64,000 bases of DNA from Antrihabitans stalactiti. GTDB taxonomy: Bacteria; Actinomycetota; Actinomycetes; Mycobacteriales; Mycobacteriaceae. Of this stretch, positions 29,163 to 38,861 are shown one piece after another. The translations under genes and the position numbers were made by a program. The first letter of the stretch is position 1. Each line of letters starts with the position of its first letter. The stretch spans positions 62,001 through 126,000 of the forward strand of contig NZ_VCQU01000009.1 in the NCBI RefSeq assembly GCF_012932915.1, given 5' to 3'. Under the pieces are notes generated by a model. That model ran no database searches, was not told where the DNA came from, and saw only the letters and a program-made list of their open reading frames with translations.

Positions 29163-29978
29163 TTAATCGTTTATTGCGCCCTGTTGCGCCGAACGGTCCT
29201 TCGCGGTATGTAACGCCTCTATAAACGCTGATCGAAGGCCGTTTTGCTCCAATACGCGGACCGCCGCCGCCGTCGTACCCGCAGGTGAAGTTACGGCCGC
29301 TCTGAGCTCTGTTGCGCTCTCTTCGGAGCGATCCAGCATCGCTGCGGACCCCAACATGGTCTGAACAACGAGTTCCGACGCCGTCCGACGGGTCAATCCG
29401 AGGCTCACACCGGCATCCACCATCGCCTCGACGACGAGGAAAAAGTACGCCGGACCGGACCCGGACACTGCTGTCACGGCGTCCATCTGGTTCTCGGAGA
29501 CGACCGTCACTTTGCCGACCGCGCTCAGAACATCTCGAACCAACTCGAGATGCGCTTCCTTGACGTACCGGCCGGGAGCGATGACGCTCATCCCCTCGCC
29601 CACGAGCATCGGGGTGTTGGGCATCGCCCGGATCACCGGAAAGCCGGCGGGCAACTTCGGCTCGAAGCGACTCGTCGGCACACCCGCGGCCAACGACACG
29701 ATCAACTGTTCGCGGTCACTGTCGAGTTCGACCTCACCGAGAGCGGTCAGCACGCCGTCGACGTCGGACGGCTTCACGGCGACGACGATCAAGTCGGCGC
29801 CTTCGGCGGCGTCGGCAACGGTCGTGACCCTGATCCCGAATTGCTCGGCGATCTCCTTCGCCCGAGCCGGGAATTGCTCAGCGACAACAAGGTCTTTGGT
29901 GGCACGGCCCGCTTCCAACAGTCCAGCGACGAGCGCCTCCCCGATCTTGCCGCCACCGATCACTGCGATACGCGTCAT
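29163..29978 (-). CDS. proC: Pyrroline-5-carboxylate reductase
   Basis: A 271-residue enzyme that reduces 1-pyrroline-5-carboxylate to L-proline with NAD(P)H. The Rossmann motif IAVIGGGKIGEALVAGL, the VIRAMPNTPMLVGEG motif and the C-terminal signature AVSGSGPAYFF ... TSPAGTTAAAVRVLEQNGL are complete. Cytoplasmic. The ATG at 29978 is the first codon of the conserved fold. Confidence 0.96.
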   Translation of the reverse strand: MTRIAVIGGGKIGEALVAGLLEAGRATKDLVVAEQFPARAKEIAEQFGIRVTTVADAAEGADLIVVAVKPSDVDGVLTALGEVELDSDREQLIVSLAAGVPTSRFEPKLPAGFPVIRAMPNTPMLVGEGMSVIAPGRYVKEAHLELVRDVLSAVGKVTVVSENQMDAVTAVSGSGPAYFFLVVEAMVDAGVSLGLTRRTASELVVQTMLGSAAMLDRSEESATELRAAVTSPAGTTAAAVRVLEQNGLRSAFIEALHTAKDRSAQQGAIND

Positions 29979-29988
29979 GGCATGCAGA

Positions 29989-30870
29989 TTAACGTGCGCT
30001 ACGGCCTATCAATGCCAGCTGTCGGCTTTGCACGACGACCGCCCCGGTCGAGTCGATGATGAGGTGGTCCTCGTCGAACACCTTCGCGCCGATCGACTTA
30101 CTGCTCGAGATCACGCGCAACCACCCCGGAGCAGGCACTCGCTGCAGGTAGGTGGTGAGCTGCACCGTCGGCGCCCAACCGAACATCCCGCGGTTGAACA
30201 CGACCGGCGGACTGATGTCGCCGACCATCATCGCGAACAGCAACGCGATGTCGGGATCGCTTTCGTCCTCGGCAAACGGCCGCGCCCACAGCTGCAACAC
30301 CGGTTCGCCGACCTCGCCGGTCACGAACTTGGCGGCTGTCGGGTCCAACCGCAGCTCGATTCCCTTCGCCACATTGACGATCTTGCCGAGCGGGCTGCCA
30401 CCGTCGTACCTGAGCGCGTCCGCGGGCGGCTCGGCGGGCATGTCCGTCAACGCATCGAGTTGGTGCAGCGGCGGCTCGAGGTCGAGTTGGCCCAAGGTCA
30501 CAGCAGCGCGCACAGCGGTCCGGCCGTTCTGACTCAGTTCGACGTCGACGAGGCAGATCTGCCTACCGCGTTTACGCACGTTGACCGCCAGCGTGACGGC
30601 GCCAGGCTCAGGAGCGCCGAGGTAATCGACACTCACGGCGATCGGCTGCAGCATCACCGCTTCGTCTTCGCCCTCTCGGAGCCTGCGACGCGCAGCAGCG
30701 GCACAGATCGCCAGCATCGCACCGCCGTGCACCTTCTGACCGATCGTCCAGATCGGATCGATCACGGCGCCGTATGTGCCGTCGGCCTCGTCCGTCAGCG
30801 TGCACAGGGCGCGGAAGGGGGCGCTTCCGATGGCCGTCGGCGGAGGGGTCGTTGCCTGCTCAGCAGTCAT
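29989..30870 (-). CDS. Double-hotdog thioesterase family protein
   Basis: A 293-residue acyl-CoA thioesterase-like protein (TesB/4HBT_3 type). GQKVHGGAMLAICAAAARRR forms the N-terminal hotdog helix, and a second hotdog begins near residue 190 (LWARPFAEDESDPDIALLFA). It is expected to hydrolyse or bind an acyl-CoA. It lies 10 bases upstream of proC and is likely co-transcribed. Substrate unknown. Confidence 0.85.
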   Translation of the reverse strand: MTAEQATTPPPTAIGSAPFRALCTLTDEADGTYGAVIDPIWTIGQKVHGGAMLAICAAAARRRLREGEDEAVMLQPIAVSVDYLGAPEPGAVTLAVNVRKRGRQICLVDVELSQNGRTAVRAAVTLGQLDLEPPLHQLDALTDMPAEPPADALRYDGGSPLGKIVNVAKGIELRLDPTAAKFVTGEVGEPVLQLWARPFAEDESDPDIALLFAMMVGDISPPVVFNRGMFGWAPTVQLTTYLQRVPAPGWLRVISSSKSIGAKVFDEDHLIIDSTGAVVVQSRQLALIGRSAR

Positions 30871-31026
30871 TGGTGATGCAGCCTTTCATCGGGTCCGAAT
30901 CGTCGTGCGCGGTGTCATCGCCAGGTCGGTCCGGGCGAACGCATGGTTGTGCCGCCCGTAGGCGTGCAACCGTTGGTCGGCCTTGGGGATTCCCATCACA
31001 GCCGTCGGTCAGCATCGGTCCGACGT

Positions 31027-31947
31027 TCAGGAATCGCCGTGATCGTCGCCGGCGCTCTCCGATACCGCGAGATGCGTTTGACCGTTCAGATGAATCCGAG
31101 CGAATGTCAGTGCCTGTTGCAGCATCCCGGCGCGCTCAGTGGTGGAGCGGGCGTTCTGGGTGTTGATCTCGATGACCGCTTGGCCGCTGAAGCCCTTCTT
31201 GACCAGCAACTCGCACACCTCGACGCACGGCTGCGAGCCCTGACCGGGGATCAGGTGCTCGTCGTATGCGGCACCGCGCCCATCGGCCAGGTGCAGGTGC
31301 GCGAGTCGCGAGCCCATGCGGCCGGCCAGCGCGAGCGCGTCCATCCCCGCGGTTGCGGTGTGCGACAGGTCGAGCGTGTAGTGCTGGTGGTCGCAATCGG
31401 TGGGGTCGTAGGACGGGCTGAACGCCGACAGCCCCAAACCCGGTCCGCCGCGGCGTTTGAGCCGCTCGACGGCGCCGCCGCTGCGACCGAAAAAGCTGTC
31501 CGCTCGCATCGGGAACATGTTTTCGACGGCAACGACCACGTCGCTGGCGGATTCCAATTCGGCGACCTGATCGGCGAACCCGTCCGCATAGCGACGCTGC
31601 CACCGAAACGGCGGATGCACGACGACGTTGCCTGCGCCGAGCGCCTCAGCCGTACGGACCGAGCGTTCCAGCTTCGCGACCGGGTCCGAGCCCCAGACGC
31701 GCTGCGAGATCAGCAGGCACGGCGCGTGGACGGCCTGCACGGGCACGGCGTACTTGCGCACCAGCGCCTTCACAGCGTCGATGTCCTGGCTGACCGACTC
31801 GGCCCACACCATGAGTTCGACACCGTCGTAGCCGAGCTCCGCCGCATACCGGAACGCGGCTTCGGTGTTCTGCGGGTAGACGGAGGCAGTCGACAGACCT
31901 ACGAGGATGTCGCGGCGCGGAGAACGGCCGCTTGTCGAGTTGGTCAC
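31027..31947 (-). CDS. Sugar phosphate isomerase/epimerase (AP-endonuclease-2-like TIM barrel)
   Basis: A 306-residue TIM-barrel protein (ILVGLSTASVYPQNTEAAFR; YDGVELMVWAESVS; metal ligands in ENMFPMR, HTATAGMD, HLHLADG and EINTQN). These residues fit the xylose-isomerase-like/endonuclease-IV-like family that binds divalent metals. The reaction is not predictable. GTG start at 31947. Upstream genes for a membrane protein and Ppx/GppA phosphatase run in the same direction with tiny gaps. Confidence 0.88.
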   Translation of the reverse strand: MTNSTSGRSPRRDILVGLSTASVYPQNTEAAFRYAAELGYDGVELMVWAESVSQDIDAVKALVRKYAVPVQAVHAPCLLISQRVWGSDPVAKLERSVRTAEALGAGNVVVHPPFRWQRRYADGFADQVAELESASDVVVAVENMFPMRADSFFGRSGGAVERLKRRGGPGLGLSAFSPSYDPTDCDHQHYTLDLSHTATAGMDALALAGRMGSRLAHLHLADGRGAAYDEHLIPGQGSQPCVEVCELLVKKGFSGQAVIEINTQNARSTTERAGMLQQALTFARIHLNGQTHLAVSESAGDDHGDS

Positions 31948-31953
31948 CCGCGA

Positions 31954-33003
31954 TCAGCTCGTACTCAGGAGGAAGACGAGCGGACCGAGGGTGACGAACA
32001 ACCCGACCACGATCGCGATGACGATGCTCAGAATGTCCTCTGTCTTACGCAGCACAAGGACGAGCGCAACGAGGCCGAGGATCACAAGGATGGTCAGCGC
32101 GAAAGCGACCCACGGCAGCATGTCCCAGAGCCGCTCGAAGCCCTTGAACATCAGCGCACCGGCGATCACGGCGACGACCGCTTGACCGAACAAGATCGCC
32201 CACTGGGCCGCGGCGGTTCGTTCCGTCTTGTCTTTCTTGGCCTTCTTTTCTTTCTTCGCTCGCCTCGATGCGGGCGCCTCGGGCGTTTTGTCCGGCTGAT
32301 CGTCCAGCTCGAACAACGACTCCTCGGGTGCCTTCCTCAGGTCTGGCTTCGCGGGCTCGTCGGCATCCTCGGCTTCCACCGACCTCGCACGCGCAGCTCT
32401 GGCTTCGACGGCTGCTTCGTCGCGCGCGACCTGTTCCTCGCGCATCAAATCGCCCGCGACGGTCGAGCCGGAGATCAGCTCGGGTTCCCGCGTCGTCGAT
32501 GACCAGGCGTTCGCAGGCTCGGGCGCCGGTTTGTTCCTGGCCTCCGGCGGAACCGGTGGGGTGTCGCTTCGGGTTCGCGGTTCCCACAGCGGCCGCGCAT
32601 GGCCGGTGGACGAGTGTGGGATGCGGCTGTCGTCGAACAACGACGGCATCTCTTCCGTCGGCGGGACGAGCGGTTCCGGTTCCGCGTTCGGCTTCGCCTT
32701 GCTCTTGGACTTGCTCTTGGCTTTGGCGATCTTCGGCTCAGGCGCGGGTTCGGGCGCCGGTTCTGTTGCTTGGACCTCGTCGAACCCGACAGTGGCGTCG
32801 GCCGAGTGGCCGGGCTGTGCGTCCCTGATCACCGGGATGTCGCCGGTGAGCTCACTGACCGAAATTGCGCCCTTGCCACCCCGTCGACGACGACTGCCCT
32901 CGGATGAGACCTGCTGACCGTTACGCGCAAGCAGTTCGGCAACCGAGATCTGCTTCGGCTCGTCGGCCGCAGTCCCGTTACCGGTTCCGTTCGCGTCCGT
33001 CAT
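31954..33003 (-). CDS. Disordered-tail membrane protein
   Basis: A 349-residue protein. Residues 1-260 are polar and low-complexity, with a lysine/serine run (KAKSKSKSKAKP) and many Pro/Glu residues, so largely disordered. Residues about 268-345 form three hydrophobic helices (for example VAFALTILVILGLVALVLVL). The start overlaps the Ppx/GppA stop in ATGA. An equivalent gene sits at the same place in mycobacteria. Function unknown; the tail may bind partners or the cell pole. Confidence 0.82.
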   Translation of the reverse strand: MTDANGTGNGTAADEPKQISVAELLARNGQQVSSEGSRRRRGGKGAISVSELTGDIPVIRDAQPGHSADATVGFDEVQATEPAPEPAPEPKIAKAKSKSKSKAKPNAEPEPLVPPTEEMPSLFDDSRIPHSSTGHARPLWEPRTRSDTPPVPPEARNKPAPEPANAWSSTTREPELISGSTVAGDLMREEQVARDEAAVEARAARARSVEAEDADEPAKPDLRKAPEESLFELDDQPDKTPEAPASRRAKKEKKAKKDKTERTAAAQWAILFGQAVVAVIAGALMFKGFERLWDMLPWVAFALTILVILGLVALVLVLRKTEDILSIVIAIVVGLFVTLGPLVFLLSTS

Positions 33004-33953
33004 CGATCACTCACCATCAGGTCACCGCCCATTTCGGTATCGAGCTTGCGCAGAATCAAGCCTTCGCGCAGCGCCCAGGGGCAGATTTCTATTGTGTCCA
33101 CCTCGAGCGCTCGCATGCTTGCTTCGGCTATCAACGCGCCTGCCACAAGTTGTTGCGACCGGTCAGCACTGACACCTTCCAATTCTGCACGGTCGGCGTT
33201 GGTCATCCGGGATATGAACGCTATGAGTTGCCGCAAGCCGTTGCTGGTCAGGGTTCGCTTGACCCGCGGTCCGGCGCCGGACGGTGCCGCGCCGGTCAGT
33301 CGCGCGAGCGACCTGAAGGTCTTGGACGTTCCGACAGCCAGTTCGGCAGCGCCTGCGGCGTTGAGTTCTTTCACGGGCTCGACCAACTCGGCGTCCAACC
33401 AATCGCGCAGCACGTTGACCCGACGCTTGCCTGGTGGATCATGCTGCAACCAGTCTCGCGTCAGGCGACCCGCACCCAGTTGCAGCGAGATCGCAACGTC
33501 AGGATCCTCGTCGACGCCGTTGCTCAACTCGAGCGAGCCGCCACCGATGTCGATGTTGAGAATTCGTCCCGCGCTCCAGCCGTACCACCGACGGACCGCG
33601 AGGAAGGTCAGCCGCGCTTCGTCCGTGCCCTTCAGCACTTCGAGGTCGACGCCCGTCTTGTCTCGAACCTTTGCAAGGACCGAGTCGGAGTTGTCCGCGT
33701 CACGCACAGCCGACGTCGCAAATGCCATCAACTCACCGCAGCCCGACGTCTTCGCAATACTGGCGAACTCGTCGACCGTCGCGATCAGTTTGTCCGCGCC
33801 GTCACGAGTGATCTTGCCGTCATCGTCGAGGTTTTCCGAAAGCCGAAGGGTCGCCTTGGTAGAGCTCATCGGCATCGGGTGGCCACCACGATGCGCGTCC
33901 ACTACAAGCAGGTGAACGGTATTACTTCCGACGTCAAGGACCCCTAGGCGCAC
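33000..33953 (-). CDS. Ppx/GppA phosphatase family protein
   Basis: A 317-residue ASKHA-fold phosphatase: phosphate-1 motif [14 protein letters not shown], the loop [13 protein letters not shown], and phosphate-2 motif [13 protein letters not shown]. Family members cleave polyphosphate or (p)ppGpp/pppGpp; this short, single-module form corresponds to the mycobacterial Ppx1-type protein encoded near regX3. Its place near the phosphate-responsive SenX3/RegX3 genes fits a role in phosphate metabolism. GTG start at 33953. Confidence 0.9.
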   Translation of the reverse strand: MRLGVLDVGSNTVHLLVVDAHRGGHPMPMSSTKATLRLSENLDDDGKITRDGADKLIATVDEFASIAKTSGCGELMAFATSAVRDADNSDSVLAKVRDKTGVDLEVLKGTDEARLTFLAVRRWYGWSAGRILNIDIGGGSLELSNGVDEDPDVAISLQLGAGRLTRDWLQHDPPGKRRVNVLRDWLDAELVEPVKELNAAGAAELAVGTSKTFRSLARLTGAAPSGAGPRVKRTLTSNGLRQLIAFISRMTNADRAELEGVSADRSQQLVAGALIAEASMRALEVDTIEICPWALREGLILRKLDTEMGGDLMVSDR

Positions 33954-33980
33954 ACAGATACGGTACTGGGTCTAGCTTTC

Positions 33981-34799
33981 ATGGTTGTGACAGCAGGTGG
34001 CGGTCGGTCCCAGCACAAGATGACACCCACTCCTGAGGTGGACCTCGATTTTCCTCGCGAGTGGATCGAATTCATGGATCCTGCGAACGACGAGCACATG
34101 ATCGTCGCGGATCTGACATGGCTACTTTCGCGCTGGACCTGCGTGTTCGGCACTCCTGCCTGCCAAGGAATCATCGAAGGTCGCCCAGACGACGGTTGCT
34201 GCAGCCACGGCGCGTTTCTCTCCGACGACGAGGACCTCGCCAAGCTCGACAAGGCAGTGAAGATGCTCACACCTGCCGATTGGCAGCTGATGGACAAGGG
34301 CAAAGGCAAGAAAGGCTATGTCGAGCAGGACGAATTGGAGGACGAGCCTGCGCTGCGAACTCGTCGCTACGACGGGGCCTGCATCTTCCTGAACCGGCCC
34401 GGCTTCGAGGGCGGCATCGGCTGCGCGCTGCACACCATGGCCCTGCGGAAGGGCATCGAGCCGCTCGAGGTGAAGCCCGAGGTGTGCTGGCAGCTCCCGA
34501 TCCGCCGCACCCAAGACTGGGTCACGCGGCCCGACGGCGTCCAGATACTCAAGACGGTCGTCACCGAGTACGACCGCCGCGGCTGGGGTGAAGGCGGCGT
34601 GGATTTGAAGTGGTACTGCAGCGGCTCCCCCGATGCCCACGTCGGAAAGAAACCGGTCTGGGAGTCGTACGCCCCTGAACTCACCGAGTTGCTCGGTAAG
34701 CCCGCCTATAAGGAGTTGGCTCGCCACTGCAAACGCCGCGAGGGGCTTGGCCTCGTCGCCGTCCACCCCGCAACGGTCCATGCGGAGCGGCTGCAGTAG
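33981..34799 (+). CDS. Conserved cysteine-rich cytoplasmic protein (DUF3109-like)
   Basis: A 272-residue protein with conserved cysteines in [20 protein letters not shown] followed by CCSHGAF, then [20 protein letters not shown], and [11 protein letters not shown]. The spacing suggests a zinc or iron-sulfur site, as in Fe-S-cluster (CxxxCxxC-like) proteins grouped with DUF3109. Equivalent proteins are conserved next to ppx1 in mycobacteria (recalled as Rv0495c). Biochemical role unknown. ATG at 33981; a second ATG 39 bases in is possible. Confidence 0.82.
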   Translation: MVVTAGGGRSQHKMTPTPEVDLDFPREWIEFMDPANDEHMIVADLTWLLSRWTCVFGTPACQGIIEGRPDDGCCSHGAFLSDDEDLAKLDKAVKMLTPADWQLMDKGKGKKGYVEQDELEDEPALRTRRYDGACIFLNRPGFEGGIGCALHTMALRKGIEPLEVKPEVCWQLPIRRTQDWVTRPDGVQILKTVVTEYDRRGWGEGGVDLKWYCSGSPDAHVGKKPVWESYAPELTELLGKPAYKELARHCKRREGLGLVAVHPATVHAERLQ

Positions 34800-34888
34800 C
34801 TCCGCCCCCTCCCCCGTGATCATGGAGAAAAGTCCGCGTCGTCGTCGAGCAATGCGTTCGAAAGTCCAGTCTCGCCAGCGAAATGGGC

Positions 34889-34916
34889 TGTGGACAACCC
34901 GCTGACCTGTGGATAA
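34889..34916 (+). promoter_or_regulatory. Pair of DnaA-box-like 9-mers
   Basis: TGTGGACAA (34889-34897) and TGTGGATAA (34908-34916) are both on the same strand, 19 bases apart, and each fits the DnaA box consensus (reverse of TTNTCCACA). They lie in the 168-base gap between the cysteine-rich protein and the AbiEi-like gene. They may titrate DnaA or regulate the downstream gene; no origin genes are near, so this is not oriC. Confidence 0.5.
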
Positions 34917-34967
34917 CCACGCCGTTTTCGAGCGATACCGCCGAGTCGACCGATCAGGATTCCTCGT

Positions 34968-35861
34968 ATGGGGGATTTACGACTTAGATCGTTGGCCGAC
35001 GCGAATCACGGAATTCTGACGACTTCGGTGCTGCTGACCGAGTTCACGAAAAGAGAATGCCGACGGATGGTCGACAGCGGGACGGTTCACCGCGTATGGC
35101 ATGGGATCTATTCGACAAAGCCGCCAGACCTGGAGACCAAACTCGCCGGCCTCGACTCAGCATTCGGCGTCGACGTAGTTGCATGCATCGACACTGCGGC
35201 TGCCTTGTGGGGTTTCGACGTCAAGGAGAGCCCGACGGTCCATATTCTCGACCCACTCACACGCGATAGAAACAACCGCAAAGGCCTCGTAGTCCATCAG
35301 CGTCCAGGCGCACCGGTGACTAAGCACAACGGCCGCTGGCTGACCGAGCCGGACTGGACCGCAATCGAATTCGCGCGCACGTTGCGACGTCCCCGGGCTC
35401 TCGCCGCACTCGATGCTGCGCTGAGTAGCCGACATTGCTCGCCCGATGGACTGGCCGCGGCAGCCGAGCAGCAAGCGGGGCGCCGAGGAATCGTGCAAGT
35501 CCGCAAGCTGCTCGACTTGGCCTGCGCTGACGCGGCATCGCCCATGGAATCCGAATCTCGACTGATAATGCTCGACGGTGGACTACCCGCACCGCAGTTG
35601 CAGTTCCCCGTCCTCGACGACCGCGGCATGGCGAAATACTTCCTGGACTTTGCCTGGCCAGGTGCCAAGGTTGGCGCGGAGTACGACAGCGACGCTTTCC
35701 ACGGCGGACCGCTCGACGTGCGCAGGGACAAGGCACGCATCTCGTGGCTTCAGGATCACGGATGGCTGATCATCTACATCACGGCCGACGACATTCGTCG
35801 ACCGCACGAACTCGTCGCCCGAATCAAAAAGCATCTCATCGCGCGCAGCAGCGCTGCGTGA
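34968..35861 (+). CDS. AbiEi-type winged helix plus PD-(D/E)XK nuclease-like protein
   Basis: A 297-residue protein. Residues 1-90 resemble the AbiEi antitoxin winged helix (LADANHGILTTSVLLTEFTK; GTVHRVWHGIYSTKPPD). The C-terminal 110 residues resemble a DUF559/Vsr-type PD-(D/E)XK nuclease: E in MESESRLIMLDGG, D in YFLDFAWPGAKVGAEYDSDA, and WLQDHGWLIIYITADDI. No partner toxin gene lies next to it, so it is probably a stand-alone actinobacterial protein rather than a toxin-antitoxin pair. Singleton with its own upstream region, apparently inserted in a conserved gene order. Confidence 0.75.
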   Translation: MGDLRLRSLADANHGILTTSVLLTEFTKRECRRMVDSGTVHRVWHGIYSTKPPDLETKLAGLDSAFGVDVVACIDTAAALWGFDVKESPTVHILDPLTRDRNNRKGLVVHQRPGAPVTKHNGRWLTEPDWTAIEFARTLRRPRALAALDAALSSRHCSPDGLAAAAEQQAGRRGIVQVRKLLDLACADAASPMESESRLIMLDGGLPAPQLQFPVLDDRGMAKYFLDFAWPGAKVGAEYDSDAFHGGPLDVRRDKARISWLQDHGWLIIYITADDIRRPHELVARIKKHLIARSSAA

Positions 35862-35953
35862 TCGCGCGCCGAGCCGGTACATACGGCCGCATCTCTCTTG
35901 CCGAATGCGCGACTTTCTCCATGATCAGCGGAGGACGGGGGCGCAGCGCGTGG

Positions 35954-36643
35954 TCAGGCCTCTAGCTTGTAGCCAAGGCCACGGACAGTGACCAGGTGCT
36001 CAGGCTTCGCGGGGTCGGCCTCGATCTTCGAGCGCAGTCGCTTGACGTGGACGTCGAGGGTCTTGGTGTCGCCGACGTAGTCTGCGCCCCACACCCGGTC
36101 GATCAATTGACCGCGCGTGAGCACCCGGCCGGAGTTCCTCAGCAAGTACTCGAGTAGGTCGAACTCCTTGAGCGGCAAGGTAACCGGCTCTCCGGCGACC
36201 ATCACGATGTGGCGCTCGACATCCATCCGGACCGGACCGGCTTCGAGAACTCCGGTGTCGCCGGACCCGTCGATGTCGGTGTCGGACCCACGTCGCAGGA
36301 CTGCCCTGATTCGCGCGATGAGTTCGCGGGCGGAGTACGGCTTGGTGACGTAGTCGTCGGCGCCGAGCTCCAAACCCACGACCTTGTCGATCTCGCTGTC
36401 GCGCGCGGTCACCATGATCACCGGAACCCCGGACCGCGTCCGGAGCGCCTTACACACGTCGGTGCCGGTCATGCCGGGAAGCATGAGGTCGAGCAGCACG
36501 ATGTCGGCGCCCGATCGATCGAATTCGGCGAGTGCCGACGGTCCGTCGCCGGCGACCGTCACCTCGAAGCCTTCCTTGCGAAGCAGGAAGGCGAGCGGAT
36601 CCGCCAACGACTCCTCGTCTTCAACGATAAGCACACTCGTCAC
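35954..36643 (-). CDS. regX3: Response regulator RegX3
   Basis: A 229-residue OmpR/PhoB-type regulator: receiver domain with phospho-acceptor D52 ([10 protein letters not shown]) and K101 ([17 protein letters not shown]), then a winged helix ([33 protein letters not shown]). It is phosphorylated by SenX3 under phosphate limitation and activates phosphate-scavenging genes. It overlaps senX3 by 4 bases, in the order senX3-regX3. Confidence 0.95.
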   Translation of the reverse strand: MTSVLIVEDEESLADPLAFLLRKEGFEVTVAGDGPSALAEFDRSGADIVLLDLMLPGMTGTDVCKALRTRSGVPVIMVTARDSEIDKVVGLELGADDYVTKPYSARELIARIRAVLRRGSDTDIDGSGDTGVLEAGPVRMDVERHIVMVAGEPVTLPLKEFDLLEYLLRNSGRVLTRGQLIDRVWGADYVGDTKTLDVHVKRLRSKIEADPAKPEHLVTVRGLGYKLEA

Positions 36644-37887
36644 CGGTTGGCCTCCACACTATTATTGTTGGTCTTCCCGCGCGCCACGACGTCGCGCCGC
36701 TGCGGGGCTTGCATCTTCTCCACCGCGCGCAACGGTGTCGGGTCATCGTGTTCGGATTCGTGATGCGCGGGGATTCGGAGCGTAAAAGTGGAACCCGTAC
36801 CGGGTTTGCTCCACAGGGAAATCTCGCCGTTGTGGTTGGCAGCCACGTGCTTTGCGATGGCCAGACCGAGACCGGTGCCACCCGTCGCCCGTGACCGAGC
36901 CTTGTCGACGCGGAAGAAGCGCTCGAACACACGCTCCTGGTCTTCCTTCGCGATGCCGATACCGCGGTCGGTCACGGCTATCGCAACCTTCGGACCCCGC
37001 AGCGACCGACTGACCGACACATGTGACCCCTTGGGCGAGTACGCGATGGCGTTCTCGACCAGGTTCGACAACGCGGTGACCAGCAAAGTCTTGTCGCCGA
37101 GGACTTCTAGTCCGCTCGGCCGATCGGTGTTGACCGTGATGTCGGCAGCTTCGGCAGCAGTGCGCGATCGATCGACCGCTTCGGCAACCACTTCGTCGAC
37201 GTCGACGACGTCGAGGTCCGGCAGCTTCTCCGCGCCCTGCAGCCTCGAGAGTGCAATCAGTTCGCTCACCATGTTGCCGAGCCTGCTCGACTCGGCCAGC
37301 ACACGTTGGCCGAAGTGGCGGACCGATTCGGGATCGTCGGCGGACTCGAGCAACGCCTCCGCGAGGAGACTCATCGCCCCTACCGGCGTTTTGAGCTCGT
37401 GACTGACGTTTGCCACGAAATCGCGGCGCGTCGCTTCCATCCGGACCTGCTCGGAATCGTCGTCGGCGAACAACACGACGAAATCGGTTTCTTCGCGACT
37501 GAGCTGGCGTGCAACGCACCGGACCGCGATGCGCTCGCGACGTCCGGCCGGGTTCTTCACGCTCAGGTCCGCGTCGGTTGTTTGGCCTGTTTCGAGTACG
37601 CGCTCCGCGGCTTTCCACGCCCGTTCGTCGATCAACCTATTGCGCACGAGCCCCAACTCCTCGGCTCGCGGATTGAACAGCACGACGTCGCGATGACGGT
37701 CGACGACGACGATTCCGCTCTCGGACGCCAGGACGATCAGGTCGAGAACCTGCGACATGGTCAGCCCGGATTGGGCCTGCCTTCGCTGGTTCTGCCTGGC
37801 GTTCATGAAAGGAATGAAGAGGCCCCCGACAGCGAGACCGACAAGTGCCGCGACGATTGCTAGCAGCACAGCCTGAACAACGCTCAC
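36640..37887 (-). CDS. senX3: Sensor histidine kinase SenX3
   Basis: A 415-residue membrane kinase. One N-terminal hydrophobic segment (residues 4-28), a PAS-like domain ([20 protein letters not shown]), HisKA with phospho-histidine H163 ([16 protein letters not shown]), and a complete HATPase: [23 protein letters not shown] and [12 protein letters not shown]. It senses phosphate status, in related organisms via the Pst/PhoU system, and phosphorylates RegX3. The start lies 158 bases from a three-unit direct repeat (38046-38078) resembling a PHO box. Confidence 0.95.
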   Translation of the reverse strand: MSVVQAVLLAIVAALVGLAVGGLFIPFMNARQNQRRQAQSGLTMSQVLDLIVLASESGIVVVDRHRDVVLFNPRAEELGLVRNRLIDERAWKAAERVLETGQTTDADLSVKNPAGRRERIAVRCVARQLSREETDFVVLFADDDSEQVRMEATRRDFVANVSHELKTPVGAMSLLAEALLESADDPESVRHFGQRVLAESSRLGNMVSELIALSRLQGAEKLPDLDVVDVDEVVAEAVDRSRTAAEAADITVNTDRPSGLEVLGDKTLLVTALSNLVENAIAYSPKGSHVSVSRSLRGPKVAIAVTDRGIGIAKEDQERVFERFFRVDKARSRATGGTGLGLAIAKHVAANHNGEISLWSKPGTGSTFTLRIPAHHESEHDDPTPLRAVEKMQAPQRRDVVARGKTNNNSVEANR

Positions 37888-38045
37888 GCTGCCGCCTCGC
37901 TTCGCTCGGGGGCAGCGATCGCGAAGCTACTGTGCCCATTGGCTCGCTCGCTGCGCTCGCTCACGGCTAAATGGTACGGGTGCTTGCGGGGTCACAAACG
38001 CAGAGTGGGGCCATTTTGGCGCAGGTCACAAGCATGATCGTGAAT

Positions 38046-38078
38046 GTTCTGCCGACGTTCACCCGGCGTTTGCCAGGC
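38046..38078 (-). promoter_or_regulatory. Three 11-base direct repeats, candidate RegX3/PHO box upstream of senX3
   Basis: GTTCTGCCGAC (38046-38056), GTTCACCCGGC (38057-38067) and GTTTGCCAGGC (38068-38078) follow one another with exact 11-base periodicity. PhoB/PhoP-family regulators bind such 11-base direct repeats with a GTTCACC core. The array lies in the 226-base gap between gpm1 and senX3, 159-191 bases upstream of the senX3 start, fitting autoregulation by RegX3. Confidence 0.6.
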
Positions 38079-38113
38079 GCCGGGACCCTGCGGACCGGCA
38101 TTGTCGACAGCGC

Positions 38114-38857
38114 TTACTTCGAACCCTGGTTCGCCACAGCCGCTGCGCCTGCCGCCGCTGCGTCCGGATCCAGATAGGTGCCGCCGGGATTGGTGGGCTT
38201 CAGATTCTCGTCGAGGTCGTACCGAAGCGGGATGCCGGTCGGGATGTTGAGGCCGGTGATCGAATCGTCGGACATGCCGTCGAGGTGCTTCACCATCGCG
38301 CGCAGCGAGTTGCCATGCGCCGCGACCAGTACGTTCTTGCCTGCGAGTAGCTCTTTCGAGATGGTCGACTCCCAGTAGGGAACCATCCGCTCCACGACGT
38401 CCTTCAGGCATTCGGTCGCCGGGACCGTGATTCCCGCGTACCGCACATCGCCGTCTTGGCTGTACTCACTCCCCGCGTCGATCGGCGGCGGCGGTGTGTC
38501 GTAGCTACGGCGCCAGGCCATGAACTGCTCTTCGCCGAACTCGTCGCGAATCTGCGCTTTGTTCAAGCCTTGCAATTTGCCGTAATGCCGCTCGTTGAGC
38601 CGCCAATCGCGGACCACGGGGATCCAGTGGCGATCGGCCTCGTCGAGCGCGATGTTGGCAGTGTTGATCGCCCGGCGCAGGAGTGAGGTGTAGACGACGT
38701 CGGGCAGCACGCCCTGCTCCTCGAGGAGCTTGCCTGCACGCTTTCCCTCGCCGATTCCCTTGTCTGTCAGGTGCACGTCGACCCAACCGGTGAACTGGTT
38801 CGAGGCGTTCCATTCGCTTTCGCCGTGGCGAAGCAGCACAAGGGTTCCGATGCTCAT
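38114..38857 (-). CDS. gpm1: 2,3-bisphosphoglycerate-dependent phosphoglycerate mutase
   Basis: A 247-residue dPGM that interconverts 3- and 2-phosphoglycerate in glycolysis. Catalytic H11 in [18 protein letters not shown], the long insertion [15 protein letters not shown], and the second histidine in [15 protein letters not shown]. The product is cytoplasmic and complete. It starts 4 bases after the ybjN-like gene, in the mshA-ybjN-gpm1 run. Confidence 0.96.
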   Translation of the reverse strand: MSIGTLVLLRHGESEWNASNQFTGWVDVHLTDKGIGEGKRAGKLLEEQGVLPDVVYTSLLRRAINTANIALDEADRHWIPVVRDWRLNERHYGKLQGLNKAQIRDEFGEEQFMAWRRSYDTPPPPIDAGSEYSQDGDVRYAGITVPATECLKDVVERMVPYWESTISKELLAGKNVLVAAHGNSLRAMVKHLDGMSDDSITGLNIPTGIPLRYDLDENLKPTNPGGTYLDPDAAAAGAAAVANQGSK

Positions 38858-38861
38858 TCGC

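Noticed and set aside
34889-34916. Replication origin
   Set aside because: Only two DnaA boxes, no AT-rich region and no dnaA/dnaN/gidB genes.
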